Below are positions 17,005 through 23,607 of a stretch of 64,000 nt of DNA, piece by piece (position 1 is the stretch's first letter; each line of letters starts with the position of its first letter). The stretch is from Desulfobacter hydrogenophilus (GTDB lineage Bacteria; Desulfobacterota; Desulfobacteria; Desulfobacterales; Desulfobacteraceae). The stretch lies in NCBI RefSeq assembly GCF_004319545.1, contig NZ_CP036313.1:372001-436000 (forward strand), given 5' to 3'. A model generated the notes under the pieces. It had not been told where the DNA came from. It saw nothing but the letters and a program-made list of their open reading frames with translations, and searched no databases. A program made the translations under genes and the position numbers.

Positions 17005-17635
17005 AGTCATGACCCCCAGTGAAACTGGGGGCTTGATTGTTAACCGCTCAAAGCGGTCTTTTAAAAGCGCCTAAAGGCGCGGTTTAATCAAACAAGTTCA
17101 TCTGTTCGCAACGTTGATCCTCTTTTTCTTGATGCCGGATATATGCTCGAACAATTTGTTCGTCGATTCCTACTGTTGATGCAAAATAACCTCTGGCCCA
17201 AAATTTTTCACCATTATAGTTCCTTTTTTTACCACAAAACTGACGTGCTATCTGAATAGCACTTTTCCCCTTGATGAACCCAACTACCTGAGCCACGGCA
17301 AATTTGGGTGGAATGGAGATCAGCATATGAACATGGTCTGTCATCAAATGTCCTTCTTCGATCTCGCATTCTTTTTGTTTTGCCAAACCATGTAGTATTG
17401 ACCCCAGTTCCCGACGTAATTGCCCGTAAATAACTTTCTTCCGATATTTTGGAATCCAAACCACATGATACTTGCAATACCACTTTGAATGCTTTAAACT
17501 TTTATAATCTTTCATACAACCTTCCTTTAATAGCTTTGAGCGGCTAACTTAAGGAAGGTTGTTTATTTTCAACTCCCGGAACTGTCAAACTTTTCGAGTC
17601 CTCCACCGGAGGTGGAGGTTTACCCAATAGAATTA
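17004..17635 (-). mobile_element. IS200/IS605-type element, copy 1
   Basis: The segment of about 632 bp is shared with 62613-63244 in the opposite orientation, with a single base difference noticed. It has the subterminal hairpins of the family: CCCCCAGTTTCACTGGGGG near the right end and CCTCCACCTCCGGTGGAGG near the left end. It carries one short transposase gene and no tnpB, and has no target duplication, as expected for single-strand transposition. Borders are uncertain by a few bases because flanks may match by chance. It cuts the cyclase gene between INKLNQK and ELQQKSDKLK. Confidence 0.9.
17084..17515 (-). CDS. tnpA: IS200/IS605 family transposase TnpA (Y1 HUH)
   Basis: This 143-residue single-strand DNA transposase has the HUH motif at residues 61-63 (DHVHML) and a catalytic tyrosine candidate at 125 (RAYIRHQ), both in the usual places for TnpA. 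Length fits IS200-type TnpA (about 130-155). A GGAAGG ribosome-binding site precedes the ATG within a hairpin-forming leader (AACCTTCCTTAAG pairs with CTTTAATAGGAAGG-type sequence), as in IS200, where translation is repressed by leader structure. It differs from the second copy by one residue (Ile/Thr at about 121). Confidence 0.92.
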   Translation of the reverse strand: MKDYKSLKHSKWYCKYHVVWIPKYRKKVIYGQLRRELGSILHGLAKQKECEIEEGHLMTDHVHMLISIPPKFAVAQVVGFIKGKSAIQIARQFCGKKRNYNGEKFWARGYFASTVGIDEQIVRAYIRHQEKEDQRCEQMNLFD

Positions 17636-17750
17636 CAGCAAAAATCGGATAAACTCAAGATTCTTTCCGTTACGGACACCCTGACCGGGCAGTACAACAG
17701 ATTCAAAACGGAACAAATCCTGTTCAATGAATTCGAGCGGTTCAAACGGT
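17630..17750 (+). pseudogene. Diguanylate cyclase, piece 3 of 4 (start of GGDEF domain)
   Basis: After the IS200-type element the frame continues with ELQQKSDKLK and the GGDEF opening LSVTDTLTGQYNRFKTEQIL, then NEFERFKR up to the transposon at 17751. AACGGT at 17745-17750 is repeated at 22098-22103. Joining 17750 to 22104 gives ERFKRYGEKVCVLMLDID, exactly what a GGDEF domain should contain. Confidence 0.88.
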
Positions 17751-17880
17751 TGATGAGATTCAAATAATGTAACGGTATTATGGATTTAAGATTCTAACAA
17801 AAATGTCAAATTTGTTTTTGATTTAAACTTGTTGTAGCGAAACACCAATAAAAGCAGAGTTACAAAATAATGTAACGGCG
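17751..17880. other. Left transposon end with two transposase-site boxes
   Basis: TGTAACGG occurs at 17768-17775 and again at 17871-17878, each preceded by AAATAA. Repeated boxes at an end are characteristic of TnsB/MuA-type integrase binding sites. Matching inverted boxes occur at the right end. Confidence 0.7.
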
Positions 17881-18033
17881 TAAGAAAAATTCAATAATGA
17901 TCTGTGGTTTGGCGTTTTTCAAAAATGAATCAAACAGAAATCGGCGTCAAAACATATGAGGATAAAATACAGGCAGGCCAACCTCGGATTATACCAAGGA
18001 TGGCCTGTTAATGCAGATAAGTTGTGGTAAGGA

Positions 18034-18696
18034 TTATTGAGGAGGGAGATCTGATATAAATTCCAGGGCAAGATTAATATCAACAAATTGGTGGTTTAAC
18101 TCCTTTGCCCTGTCCCGGCAGTCTGTACAGATTTCTTTAAATTTGCGCATATCGCCCTTAACGGACATATAAATCTGTTCAACGGCTTCCTGCTGGATAT
18201 CTTTGTATTTTTCAATGAAGTCCTCGACCTCTATGGGATACAAAATCAGGGTTTTCAACCGGCTGAGTATATCAGGATGGTTCCGGCTCAAATAAGTTCT
18301 CACATTCGGAAGTCCTGCAAATACGATGGGAACCCCGGCATCAATAATCCGTTTAAGATATGGCCAAACCCGGGTGTCCAAGTCATTGGCCTCATCTATA
18401 ATGATAAAACAATTGGAGAGATTACAGATCATTTTCAGGTACTGGGGAGTTCGGCGGTAGGTGGCGGTGGCCTCATAATTTAATTCCTTAAGTATCGCGG
18501 CCAGGGTTTCATGTATGTTGAACAGAGACTCAACCCATACAGCATGGAGCTTTTTGGGATGCAGCAATTTTAAAAACCGAGTTTTTCCTGCACCAAAATC
18601 ACCCTCCATGAGCACGCTTTGGCCTCTGTAGATCCGGTTATAAGTGGCAGCCAAGTATGAGACCCTTCGTTTATCACTGATAAAATCCTCTTTCAT
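18034..18696 (-). CDS. TnsC/TniB/MuB-like AAA+ transposition ATPase
   Basis: This 220-residue ATPase has Walker A GDFGAGKT at about residues 32-39 and Walker B CFIIIDEAND at about 96-105, with a VWVESLFNIHETLAAILKEL helix region between. It matches the target-selection ATPases (TnsC, TniB, MuB, IstB-like ExeA group) that recruit the integrase to target DNA. I place the start at the ATG at 18696, which overlaps the integrase stop as ATGA and has GGAG 8 bases upstream. A longer frame from 18756 would overlap the integrase gene. It is the last gene of the transposon operon. Confidence 0.85.
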   Translation of the reverse strand: MKEDFISDKRRVSYLAATYNRIYRGQSVLMEGDFGAGKTRFLKLLHPKKLHAVWVESLFNIHETLAAILKELNYEATATYRRTPQYLKMICNLSNCFIIIDEANDLDTRVWPYLKRIIDAGVPIVFAGLPNVRTYLSRNHPDILSRLKTLILYPIEVEDFIEKYKDIQQEAVEQIYMSVKGDMRKFKEICTDCRDRAKELNHQFVDINLALEFISDLPPQ

Positions 18697-20360
18697 GTTA
18701 TGTCTCCATGGGATGCATAAATGGCTACATGGTTCGTATTTAACGATTTTTGGCAATCAAGCATAAATGCATTGAACAGGGCCTGATTTTTACGGTCATC
18801 CGGCTGGTTTATCTTTTTTGTGTAATCCGCGTACCTTGATTGATTATGATCAAGCACTTGTTCCGCCCGGGCCAGGGTGAGGCCCTTATGAAAAACGTCG
18901 ACTAAAACAGGCCGGTCAACGGCCATATTGTGCTTTTCTAAAAGAGCGATAATGGTGTCAAGTTCATCAGGCGGCACAGGCGAAGGTTCTGGTGCCGGCG
19001 GTCTGTCAAACGGCTTTTTTGCAATGGCTTCGCCCAACAGTATACCGTCTTCACCCTGCTCAAAAATAAAAAGCTTGTCCTTGTATTTGGATATTTTCAC
19101 CGGTGTGCTTTTATGTTTGCTGAACTTATCTGCACCACGGGTCACATAATAATCGCGCTTGTCATGGCGGATGGTCCTGGTTTTGGATACGGTGGCTTTG
19201 ATTTTCCTGTAGCCGTATTTCATATATTCCTGAACCTGGTCCGGGGTAAAATTCAGGGTATCTGCCTGGTTTGATAAAAAATCATCAAATTTCTGTGCCG
19301 GCACCCAGGCACTGACCACCCCGTCTTCGGTAAAATAATGTTGTGTATGATTATGTTCGTTACGATATTCGCTGAGCATAGTGCTGCTCCTTAGTTCCTG
19401 AAGGCTTATATCAAGAAGGGTTACAGTAATTTTTTCCTTTCTTCCCCGCTTGAAGTCATATTCGGTAACGGTTTTCACAATCCTGTCCTCAAAGGCTTTG
19501 ATAATACGTATTTCAAAATTGTGCAGGCTCCGGTGTGAAGATTCTAGATGTGCCTTATCTTTGGGTGAATACGCCTTTGAAAAATCCGGTGCCAAATAGA
19601 AGCCTTGCGGTGTAGAATGCTTCAGGTTAATGGCATTGATGGGGCGTTTTAGATTTAAAAATCCTTTTGCCTGGTCAGGTCTGATACCAATTTTTTGCAA
19701 AGGCAAAGGGGTACTCAACAAAAAACGGGTAAAAAGATCCACAGAGTTCAGGCTGCTTTCGGTAAAATAAAAGTCCAGAATAAACATTTTCCTGGAAGCG
19801 GTATCAAATATTTCAATTACCTGTGGTTTTTGCCAGTTACCGTGTTCATCTCTGATCCTTAAATATTGAAATTTACAGCCGTCAACCTGGATCAAAGCAA
19901 ATACCGGCACCGACTTGAAGGCATGCATTACCGGGACCTGATCCTGCTTATCCTCTTTTTCCAGGTAAAATTTGAGATTTTCCCTTTTGACACATCGCCG
20001 AAGTGCCGGAAGACTGATGGTTCTGCCCAGCTCTTGTTCAAGCCAGTGATGATAATTTTTAATGGTTCTGGCTTTCCGGGTGATAAAAATGAATCCCTGG
20101 GATGAGGGGTCGCATGACGCCTTGACCATCTCAATAAACCGTCTTTTGGTTTGCTCATCTATTGCTCTGGGCCGTCCGCTGCACTTACGGCCTTCCATAA
20201 TTCCTTTTTCAACCAGTAAAAGGGGCGCCGGGATAATTCCGGTTTTCTTGTACTGGTCCTTGTAATATTTTTTGGACCGTCTCTTGGTAGATCCGGTTTT
20301 ATTCATGATTTTTTTGTGCAGCAGTAAATGAAAGCGGTCATCAATAGTCAGGTCATCCAT
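18693..20360 (-). CDS. TnsB/MuA-like DDE integrase
   Basis: This 555-residue protein has a helix-turn-helix-rich N-terminal region (about 20-140), an rve-type catalytic core and a C-terminal DNA-binding and basic region. The catalytic triad is visible as Asp in LIQVDGCK (about 160), Asp in GIRPDQAKGF (about 229) and Glu in KAHLESSHRSL (about 273). The spacing and the AHLES context are those of TnsB/TniA/MuA integrases. I choose the ATG at 20360, with AGGGGGCAG upstream, 8 bases inside the end of the preceding gene; a longer frame from 20471 would overlap that gene by more than 100 bases. It should cut and join the TG...CA ends. Confidence 0.88.
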   Translation of the reverse strand: MDDLTIDDRFHLLLHKKIMNKTGSTKRRSKKYYKDQYKKTGIIPAPLLLVEKGIMEGRKCSGRPRAIDEQTKRRFIEMVKASCDPSSQGFIFITRKARTIKNYHHWLEQELGRTISLPALRRCVKRENLKFYLEKEDKQDQVPVMHAFKSVPVFALIQVDGCKFQYLRIRDEHGNWQKPQVIEIFDTASRKMFILDFYFTESSLNSVDLFTRFLLSTPLPLQKIGIRPDQAKGFLNLKRPINAINLKHSTPQGFYLAPDFSKAYSPKDKAHLESSHRSLHNFEIRIIKAFEDRIVKTVTEYDFKRGRKEKITVTLLDISLQELRSSTMLSEYRNEHNHTQHYFTEDGVVSAWVPAQKFDDFLSNQADTLNFTPDQVQEYMKYGYRKIKATVSKTRTIRHDKRDYYVTRGADKFSKHKSTPVKISKYKDKLFIFEQGEDGILLGEAIAKKPFDRPPAPEPSPVPPDELDTIIALLEKHNMAVDRPVLVDVFHKGLTLARAEQVLDHNQSRYADYTKKINQPDDRKNQALFNAFMLDCQKSLNTNHVAIYASHGDIT

Positions 20361-20916
20361 TATCTGCCCCCTTTGATACAATCTTTTCGTATATGACCCG
20401 ATGCCACAACAATGCTGCCTGGCGGGAGGTCTTCTGCCAATGATCATGCTGAGCCACACGGACCTGTTCAAGCATTGCCTTTACAACAGCCATGTATTCA
20501 TGGGTAATTCGATCTGTCAGATCCGGTTTACTTACCGGAGCCGTTTTCTGGTCCTCAATAAATTTTTTGATATTTCGTGCGGTCAGTTCCATGCCACTGT
20601 TTATAATCGCCCTCCAGATACGGCGTTGTTCTATGGAATCCATTTGAGTAAGGGGGCGGATCTGGGATTCGTTGGCCGGCAGTTTGTCTCCAATTGGAGA
20701 CAGGTTGTAAATTACTTCATAGGCTCGAATCAGCCGGTAAGCATGGGCTTTGCCCATATCCCACCGTGCCCTGGTATATGCCTCAAATGACTCAAACAGA
20801 GCCTGCTTGTACAAACGATTCTCACGAATTTCTTTCAAGGCTTGGCCGATTTTGTAAAAACATTCTTGATTTCGACCAATCAGGGTTTCAAGCTCAAGCA
20901 GCCGTTCCATACTCAC
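20353..20916 (-). CDS. Transposon-borne helical protein, putative DNA-binding accessory
   Basis: This 187-residue helical protein starts at GTG 20916, overlapping the previous stop as GTGA (an ATG two codons later is an alternative). The central region (about 55-105) reads MGKAHAYRLIRAYEVIYNL followed by LPANESQIRPLTQM, a combination I know from DNA-binding proteins of plasmids and phages related to ParB/KorB-type helix-turn-helix modules. Its place inside an operon with overlapping starts and stops, between the CHC2-like gene and the integrase, suggests a structural or targeting role in transposition. The function is not established. Confidence 0.55.
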   Translation of the reverse strand: MSMERLLELETLIGRNQECFYKIGQALKEIRENRLYKQALFESFEAYTRARWDMGKAHAYRLIRAYEVIYNLSPIGDKLPANESQIRPLTQMDSIEQRRIWRAIINSGMELTARNIKKFIEDQKTAPVSKPDLTDRITHEYMAVVKAMLEQVRVAQHDHWQKTSRQAALLWHRVIYEKIVSKGADNG

Positions 20917-21269
20917 TGCCCTCCCGGCATAGGCCTGCCGACCATAGCGGCAAGGGCCGTCAATTTTGCGGCCTGAACCTGGGGTACAGTATTTATTTGT
21001 TTCAAAAACAAGACACTATCCCTAAATCCATAGCCCTTGATTTTCATGACAAGGTCAATGGTATTAAAATTTTTTTCGCATCTGAAGCACCTGGCCAGGT
21101 TCGTGGCTGGATTTACAGCGGTTTGAAATTCATTGCACAAAGGGCATAGAAAACGAAAATAACCATCTCTAATCTTGGATAGAATCTGTAAATGGTCCCT
21201 GATCAACACATCTACAGGGATATTGTTTCTCAGTTCAAATAATTGCCGGGATGAAAATCTGTTTTTCAC
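20913..21269 (-). CDS. CHC2-like zinc-finger protein of the transposon
   Basis: This 118-residue protein resembles the zinc-binding domain of DnaG-type primases: C42-P-L-C45 and C61-F-R-C64, then FNTIDLVMKIKGYGFRDSVLFL. Canonical CHC2 fingers have one histidine among the four ligands; here all four are cysteines. No primase catalytic (TOPRIM) domain follows, so it is a stand-alone DNA-binding finger rather than a primase. A strong AAGGAGG site precedes the GTG start. It opens the operon leading to the integrase and ATPase; recognising single-stranded or forked DNA at transposon ends or replication forks is a speculative role. Confidence 0.7.
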   Translation of the reverse strand: MKNRFSSRQLFELRNNIPVDVLIRDHLQILSKIRDGYFRFLCPLCNEFQTAVNPATNLARCFRCEKNFNTIDLVMKIKGYGFRDSVLFLKQINTVPQVQAAKLTALAAMVGRPMPGGQ

Positions 21270-21339
21270 AAGACACCTCCTTATTTTTAAAATTTCAGGT
21301 GCTTTTTTATATCACCGGTTAGAGTCGCCTGTCAGTTGC

Positions 21340-21510
21340 CTCTTAAACTGAGATAGAGATTATTCTGTTGATATCTACTTGTATTATCAGTTGGTTATCC
21401 TCATGATGTCTCTTAGAATCAAAACTCGATTAGTCTGTTAATATCCCTTTATATTACAATGAGTTATTCCAATCATGTATCTTAAAATCTATACTCGATT
21501 AGTCGTTTAT
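21340..21510. repeat. Three imperfect 70-bp tandem repeats upstream of the transposon operon
   Basis: Units start at about 21340 (CTCTTAAACTGAGAT), 21410 (CTCTTAGAATCAAAACTCGA) and 21479 (ATCTTAAAATCTATACTCGA). The second and third share ACTCGATTAGTC; the first and second share CTGTTRATATC and a GRTTATYC element. The third is truncated. They lie between two minus-strand genes, directly upstream of the CHC2-integrase-ATPase operon, and could be operators or integrase-binding sites. Confidence 0.6.
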
Positions 21511-21523
21511 GCCAGAGGGTCTT

Positions 21524-21901
21524 TTATGGGAATCCCTGTATTTTTTCATTGTTATGGCTGATAACCTGGGTAACCAGATATTGAATGATAATTGCCGGCT
21601 TGATCCCGTATTCTGCTATAATGACTTCCATTGGCAAAACAGGTTTTGTCTGTTTTTGATATGAAAGCGAAGGAAGGTTCCCAGATGTTTGTTGCTCCTC
21701 AGCTTCTTCAAGTTTTTTTGCCAGATAATTGTTTTTGCAAACAGCTTTGTTTTTCCTGTTCCACTTTTCACATTGCCTTCGATGAAGCTCTTTTTGGCAA
21801 GCCGAACGACATGTTTTCTGCCGCCCTTTTTGTCTTACATCAGGGGTGAACCATTTCCGGCAAATAGAGCAAGGTCGTCTTCCACGTGAATTCTTTGCCA
21901 T
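21524..21901 (-). CDS. Small zinc-finger protein at the transposon right end
   Basis: This 125-residue protein has four cysteines in CSICRKWFTP and GRQKTCRSACQKELHRRQ (C11, C14, C31, C35), followed by a basic segment (about 36-60) and a helical tail. Similar short fingers occur near transposase genes in environmental proteobacteria and planctomycetes (recalled, not searched). It is transcribed in the same direction as the operon but separated by the 70-bp repeats, so it may be separately controlled and could bind those repeats. The function is unknown. Confidence 0.6.
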   Translation of the reverse strand: MAKNSRGRRPCSICRKWFTPDVRQKGRQKTCRSACQKELHRRQCEKWNRKNKAVCKNNYLAKKLEEAEEQQTSGNLPSLSYQKQTKPVLPMEVIIAEYGIKPAIIIQYLVTQVISHNNEKIQGFP

Positions 21902-22004
21902 TATTTCTTCTCCAAAATTTGAATCAGGGAGATTATATGTACCAAATTTTGAAAGAAGCAGCGGCGAGGTCTATCGGCGGGATAGGCGGGGTATGATTTT
22001 TTAT

Positions 22005-22097
22005 TTGATTGGCGGGATATAGCGGCGGGATATCTGCCCGTTACATTATTTCGTCATGAAACTGCGGGGTACGCGTTACACTTTTTGAATCTTACCA
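22005..22097. other. Right transposon end with inverted boxes
   Basis: CCGTTACA at 22038-22045 and CGTTACA at 22074-22080 are inverted copies of the left TGTAACGG boxes. GGCGGGATAT occurs twice at about 22012-22032. The tip TTTGAATCTTACCA ends at 22097 before the target duplication. Confidence 0.7.
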
Positions 22098-22519
22098 AAC
22101 GGTACGGTGAAAAGGTTTGCGTGCTTATGCTCGATATTGATAAGTTCAAGGATGTCAATGATACGTTCGGGCACGATTGTGGTGATGCGGTGCTAACCCA
22201 ATTGTGCTCTCTGGTAAGCAAAAAGTTACGACGTGTAGATGTATTCGGCCGGTGGGGTGGAGAAGAATTTATCGTGATCTGTCCGGGGACATCCCTGGAA
22301 AATGGTGTCAAGGTTGCTGAAAGTTTAAGATCAAAAGTTGAGGCCCATTCCTTTACGCCTGTTCCCCAAGTCACGGTCAGTCTTGGTGTCAGTGCTTTTC
22401 ATAAGAATGACCATGCATACTGCGATGCCCTGAAGCGGGCTGACGTTGCATTATATGAATCAAAACGCACAGGCAGAAACCGTGTATCCAGCAGATGCGA
22501 TGAGAAAAAGATCAACTAA
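22098..22519 (+). pseudogene. Diguanylate cyclase, piece 4 of 4 (catalytic GGDEF half)
   Basis: This fragment encodes LMLDIDKFKDVNDTFGH, the substrate-binding and metal-binding part of GGDEF domains, and GRWGGEEFIVICPG with an intact GGEEF active site, then SLGVSAF and ALKRADVALYESKRTGRNRV to a normal end. No RxxD inhibitory site precedes the GGEEF motif. A new frame opens at 22085 within the transposon tip, but no ribosome-binding site or plausible start was seen, so the piece is probably silent. Confidence 0.88.
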
Positions 22520-22554
22520 AAACATATTTGGATGGTTTTCTTCTGATCCCGAGC

Positions 22555-23607
22555 CTAATCATCCGCGTATTTTTTACGGATTTTGAGTATTTCGCTTTTA
22601 ATAAAAAAGAATGCATCCACGACTTCCGGATCAAACTGAGTTCCCCGATTTTCTGCAATGATCCGGAAAGAAACATCCAGGGGAAATGGTTCTTTATACG
22701 GACGTTTCGTGGTCAGTGCGTCAAAAACATCCGCCACAGCGATGATTCTTCCCTCCAGTGGTATTTCCCTCTCTTTAAGCCCCCTTGGATACCCAGTCCC
22801 ATTCCACCATTCATGATGCGTCAGGGCAATGGCCTCGCCGAGCCTGATAAATCCCGTTTTTGAATTTTCCAAAATTTTTGCACCAATCAAGGTGTGTTGT
22901 TTCATGGTCGTGAATTCATCGACTGTCAACCCTCCTGGTTTTAGAAGGATACTGTCGGGAATACCAATTTTCCCTACATCATGCATGGGGGCGGCATAAA
23001 GGATGGATTCCACAATTTTTTCGGATAACCCTATTTTGCGCGCAATGGCCGCGGAGTAATTACTTATGCGATAGATATGGGACCCCGTGTCTTCGTCCCT
23101 GTATTCAGCCGCCTTTGAGAGAATATGAATTGTCTCAAGAGAACTCTCCTTGATTCTTGAAAAGGCATTTTCCAGTTGCTGTGTCCTTTTGGCTACTTTA
23201 TCTTCCAGTTTTCGATTTTGATCGTAAAGGGCCATGTGGGTTTTTACCCGCTGCAAAACAATGGGCGGACTAACCGGTTTAATGATGTAATCCACGCAAC
23301 CGAGAGCAAACCCTTTTTCCTCCTCCTTGACGCTGGAAAACGCGGTAACAAAAATGACCGGGATTTGCCGTGTGACCGGATCTTTCTTCAAGAGGCGGCA
23401 GACTTCATAGCCATCTATGCCGGGCATCTGAATATCCAGAAGGATAAGGTTCGGAGATGCTCCCTGGGCTACGATACGCAGGGCCTTTTCACCGCTGGTG
23501 GCAATCTTGAGCCGGTAGTTTTTCTGTAAAATACCCACCAGCACATCTATATTCTCCGGGCTGTCTTCAACGATCAAAATTGTCCGTTTTCTGTCTTGAT
23601 CTTCCAT
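22555..23607 (-). CDS. Response regulator with HD-GYP c-di-GMP phosphodiesterase domain
   Basis: This 350-residue protein joins a receiver domain (phosphoacceptor Asp about 58 in LLDIQMPGIDG; Lys in YIIKPV) through a coiled linker (about 130-155) to an HD-GYP domain. Catalytic landmarks are H209-D210 in PMHDVGKIGIPD, the paired histidines in LTHHEWWNG and G-Y-P at 272-274. It is expected to degrade c-di-GMP when phosphorylated. Its start overlaps the 3' end of the histidine-kinase gene by 41 bases, making the kinase its likely partner. It converges on the broken diguanylate cyclase. Confidence 0.93.
   Translation of the reverse strand: MEDQDRKRTILIVEDSPENIDVLVGILQKNYRLKIATSGEKALRIVAQGASPNLILLDIQMPGIDGYEVCRLLKKDPVTRQIPVIFVTAFSSVKEEEKGFALGCVDYIIKPVSPPIVLQRVKTHMALYDQNRKLEDKVAKRTQQLENAFSRIKESSLETIHILSKAAEYRDEDTGSHIYRISNYSAAIARKIGLSEKIVESILYAAPMHDVGKIGIPDSILLKPGGLTVDEFTTMKQHTLIGAKILENSKTGFIRLGEAIALTHHEWWNGTGYPRGLKEREIPLEGRIIAVADVFDALTTKRPYKEPFPLDVSFRIIAENRGTQFDPEVVDAFFFIKSEILKIRKKYADD

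Larger units (their letters stand above)
17751..22097 (-). mobile_element. 4.35-kb Mu/Tn7-like transposon with TG...CA ends
   Basis: The element begins TGATGAGATTCAAA and ends TTTGAATCTTACCA; the 11-base tips match at 9 positions when inverted and are followed inward by TGTAACG boxes. It is flanked by a 6-bp direct repeat AACGGT (17745-17750 and 22098-22103), and excision restores the GGDEF reading frame. It carries, on the minus strand, a zinc-finger gene, a CHC2-like gene, a helical DNA-binding candidate, a DDE integrase and an AAA ATPase. Integrase plus ATPase and multiple terminal boxes are shared with Tn7, Tn5053/Tn402 and Mu. I do not recognise a named family with this cargo-free five-gene layout. 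Confidence 0.9.

Noticed and set aside
15981..17012. A complete 343-residue sensor protein
   Set aside because: Its first 45 codons lie inside the insertion sequence and its end is made by the IS200-type element; it is the middle piece of the broken cyclase.
21340..21510. A CRISPR-like array inside the transposon
   Set aside because: Only three units, strongly diverged, with no constant-repeat and unique-spacer pattern and no cas genes. The transposon is therefore not a CRISPR-associated one on this evidence.
22085..22519. An intact stand-alone GGDEF protein starting at 22085
   Set aside because: The first residues come from the transposon tip, there is no ribosome-binding site, and the first half of the GGDEF domain lies on the other side of the transposon.
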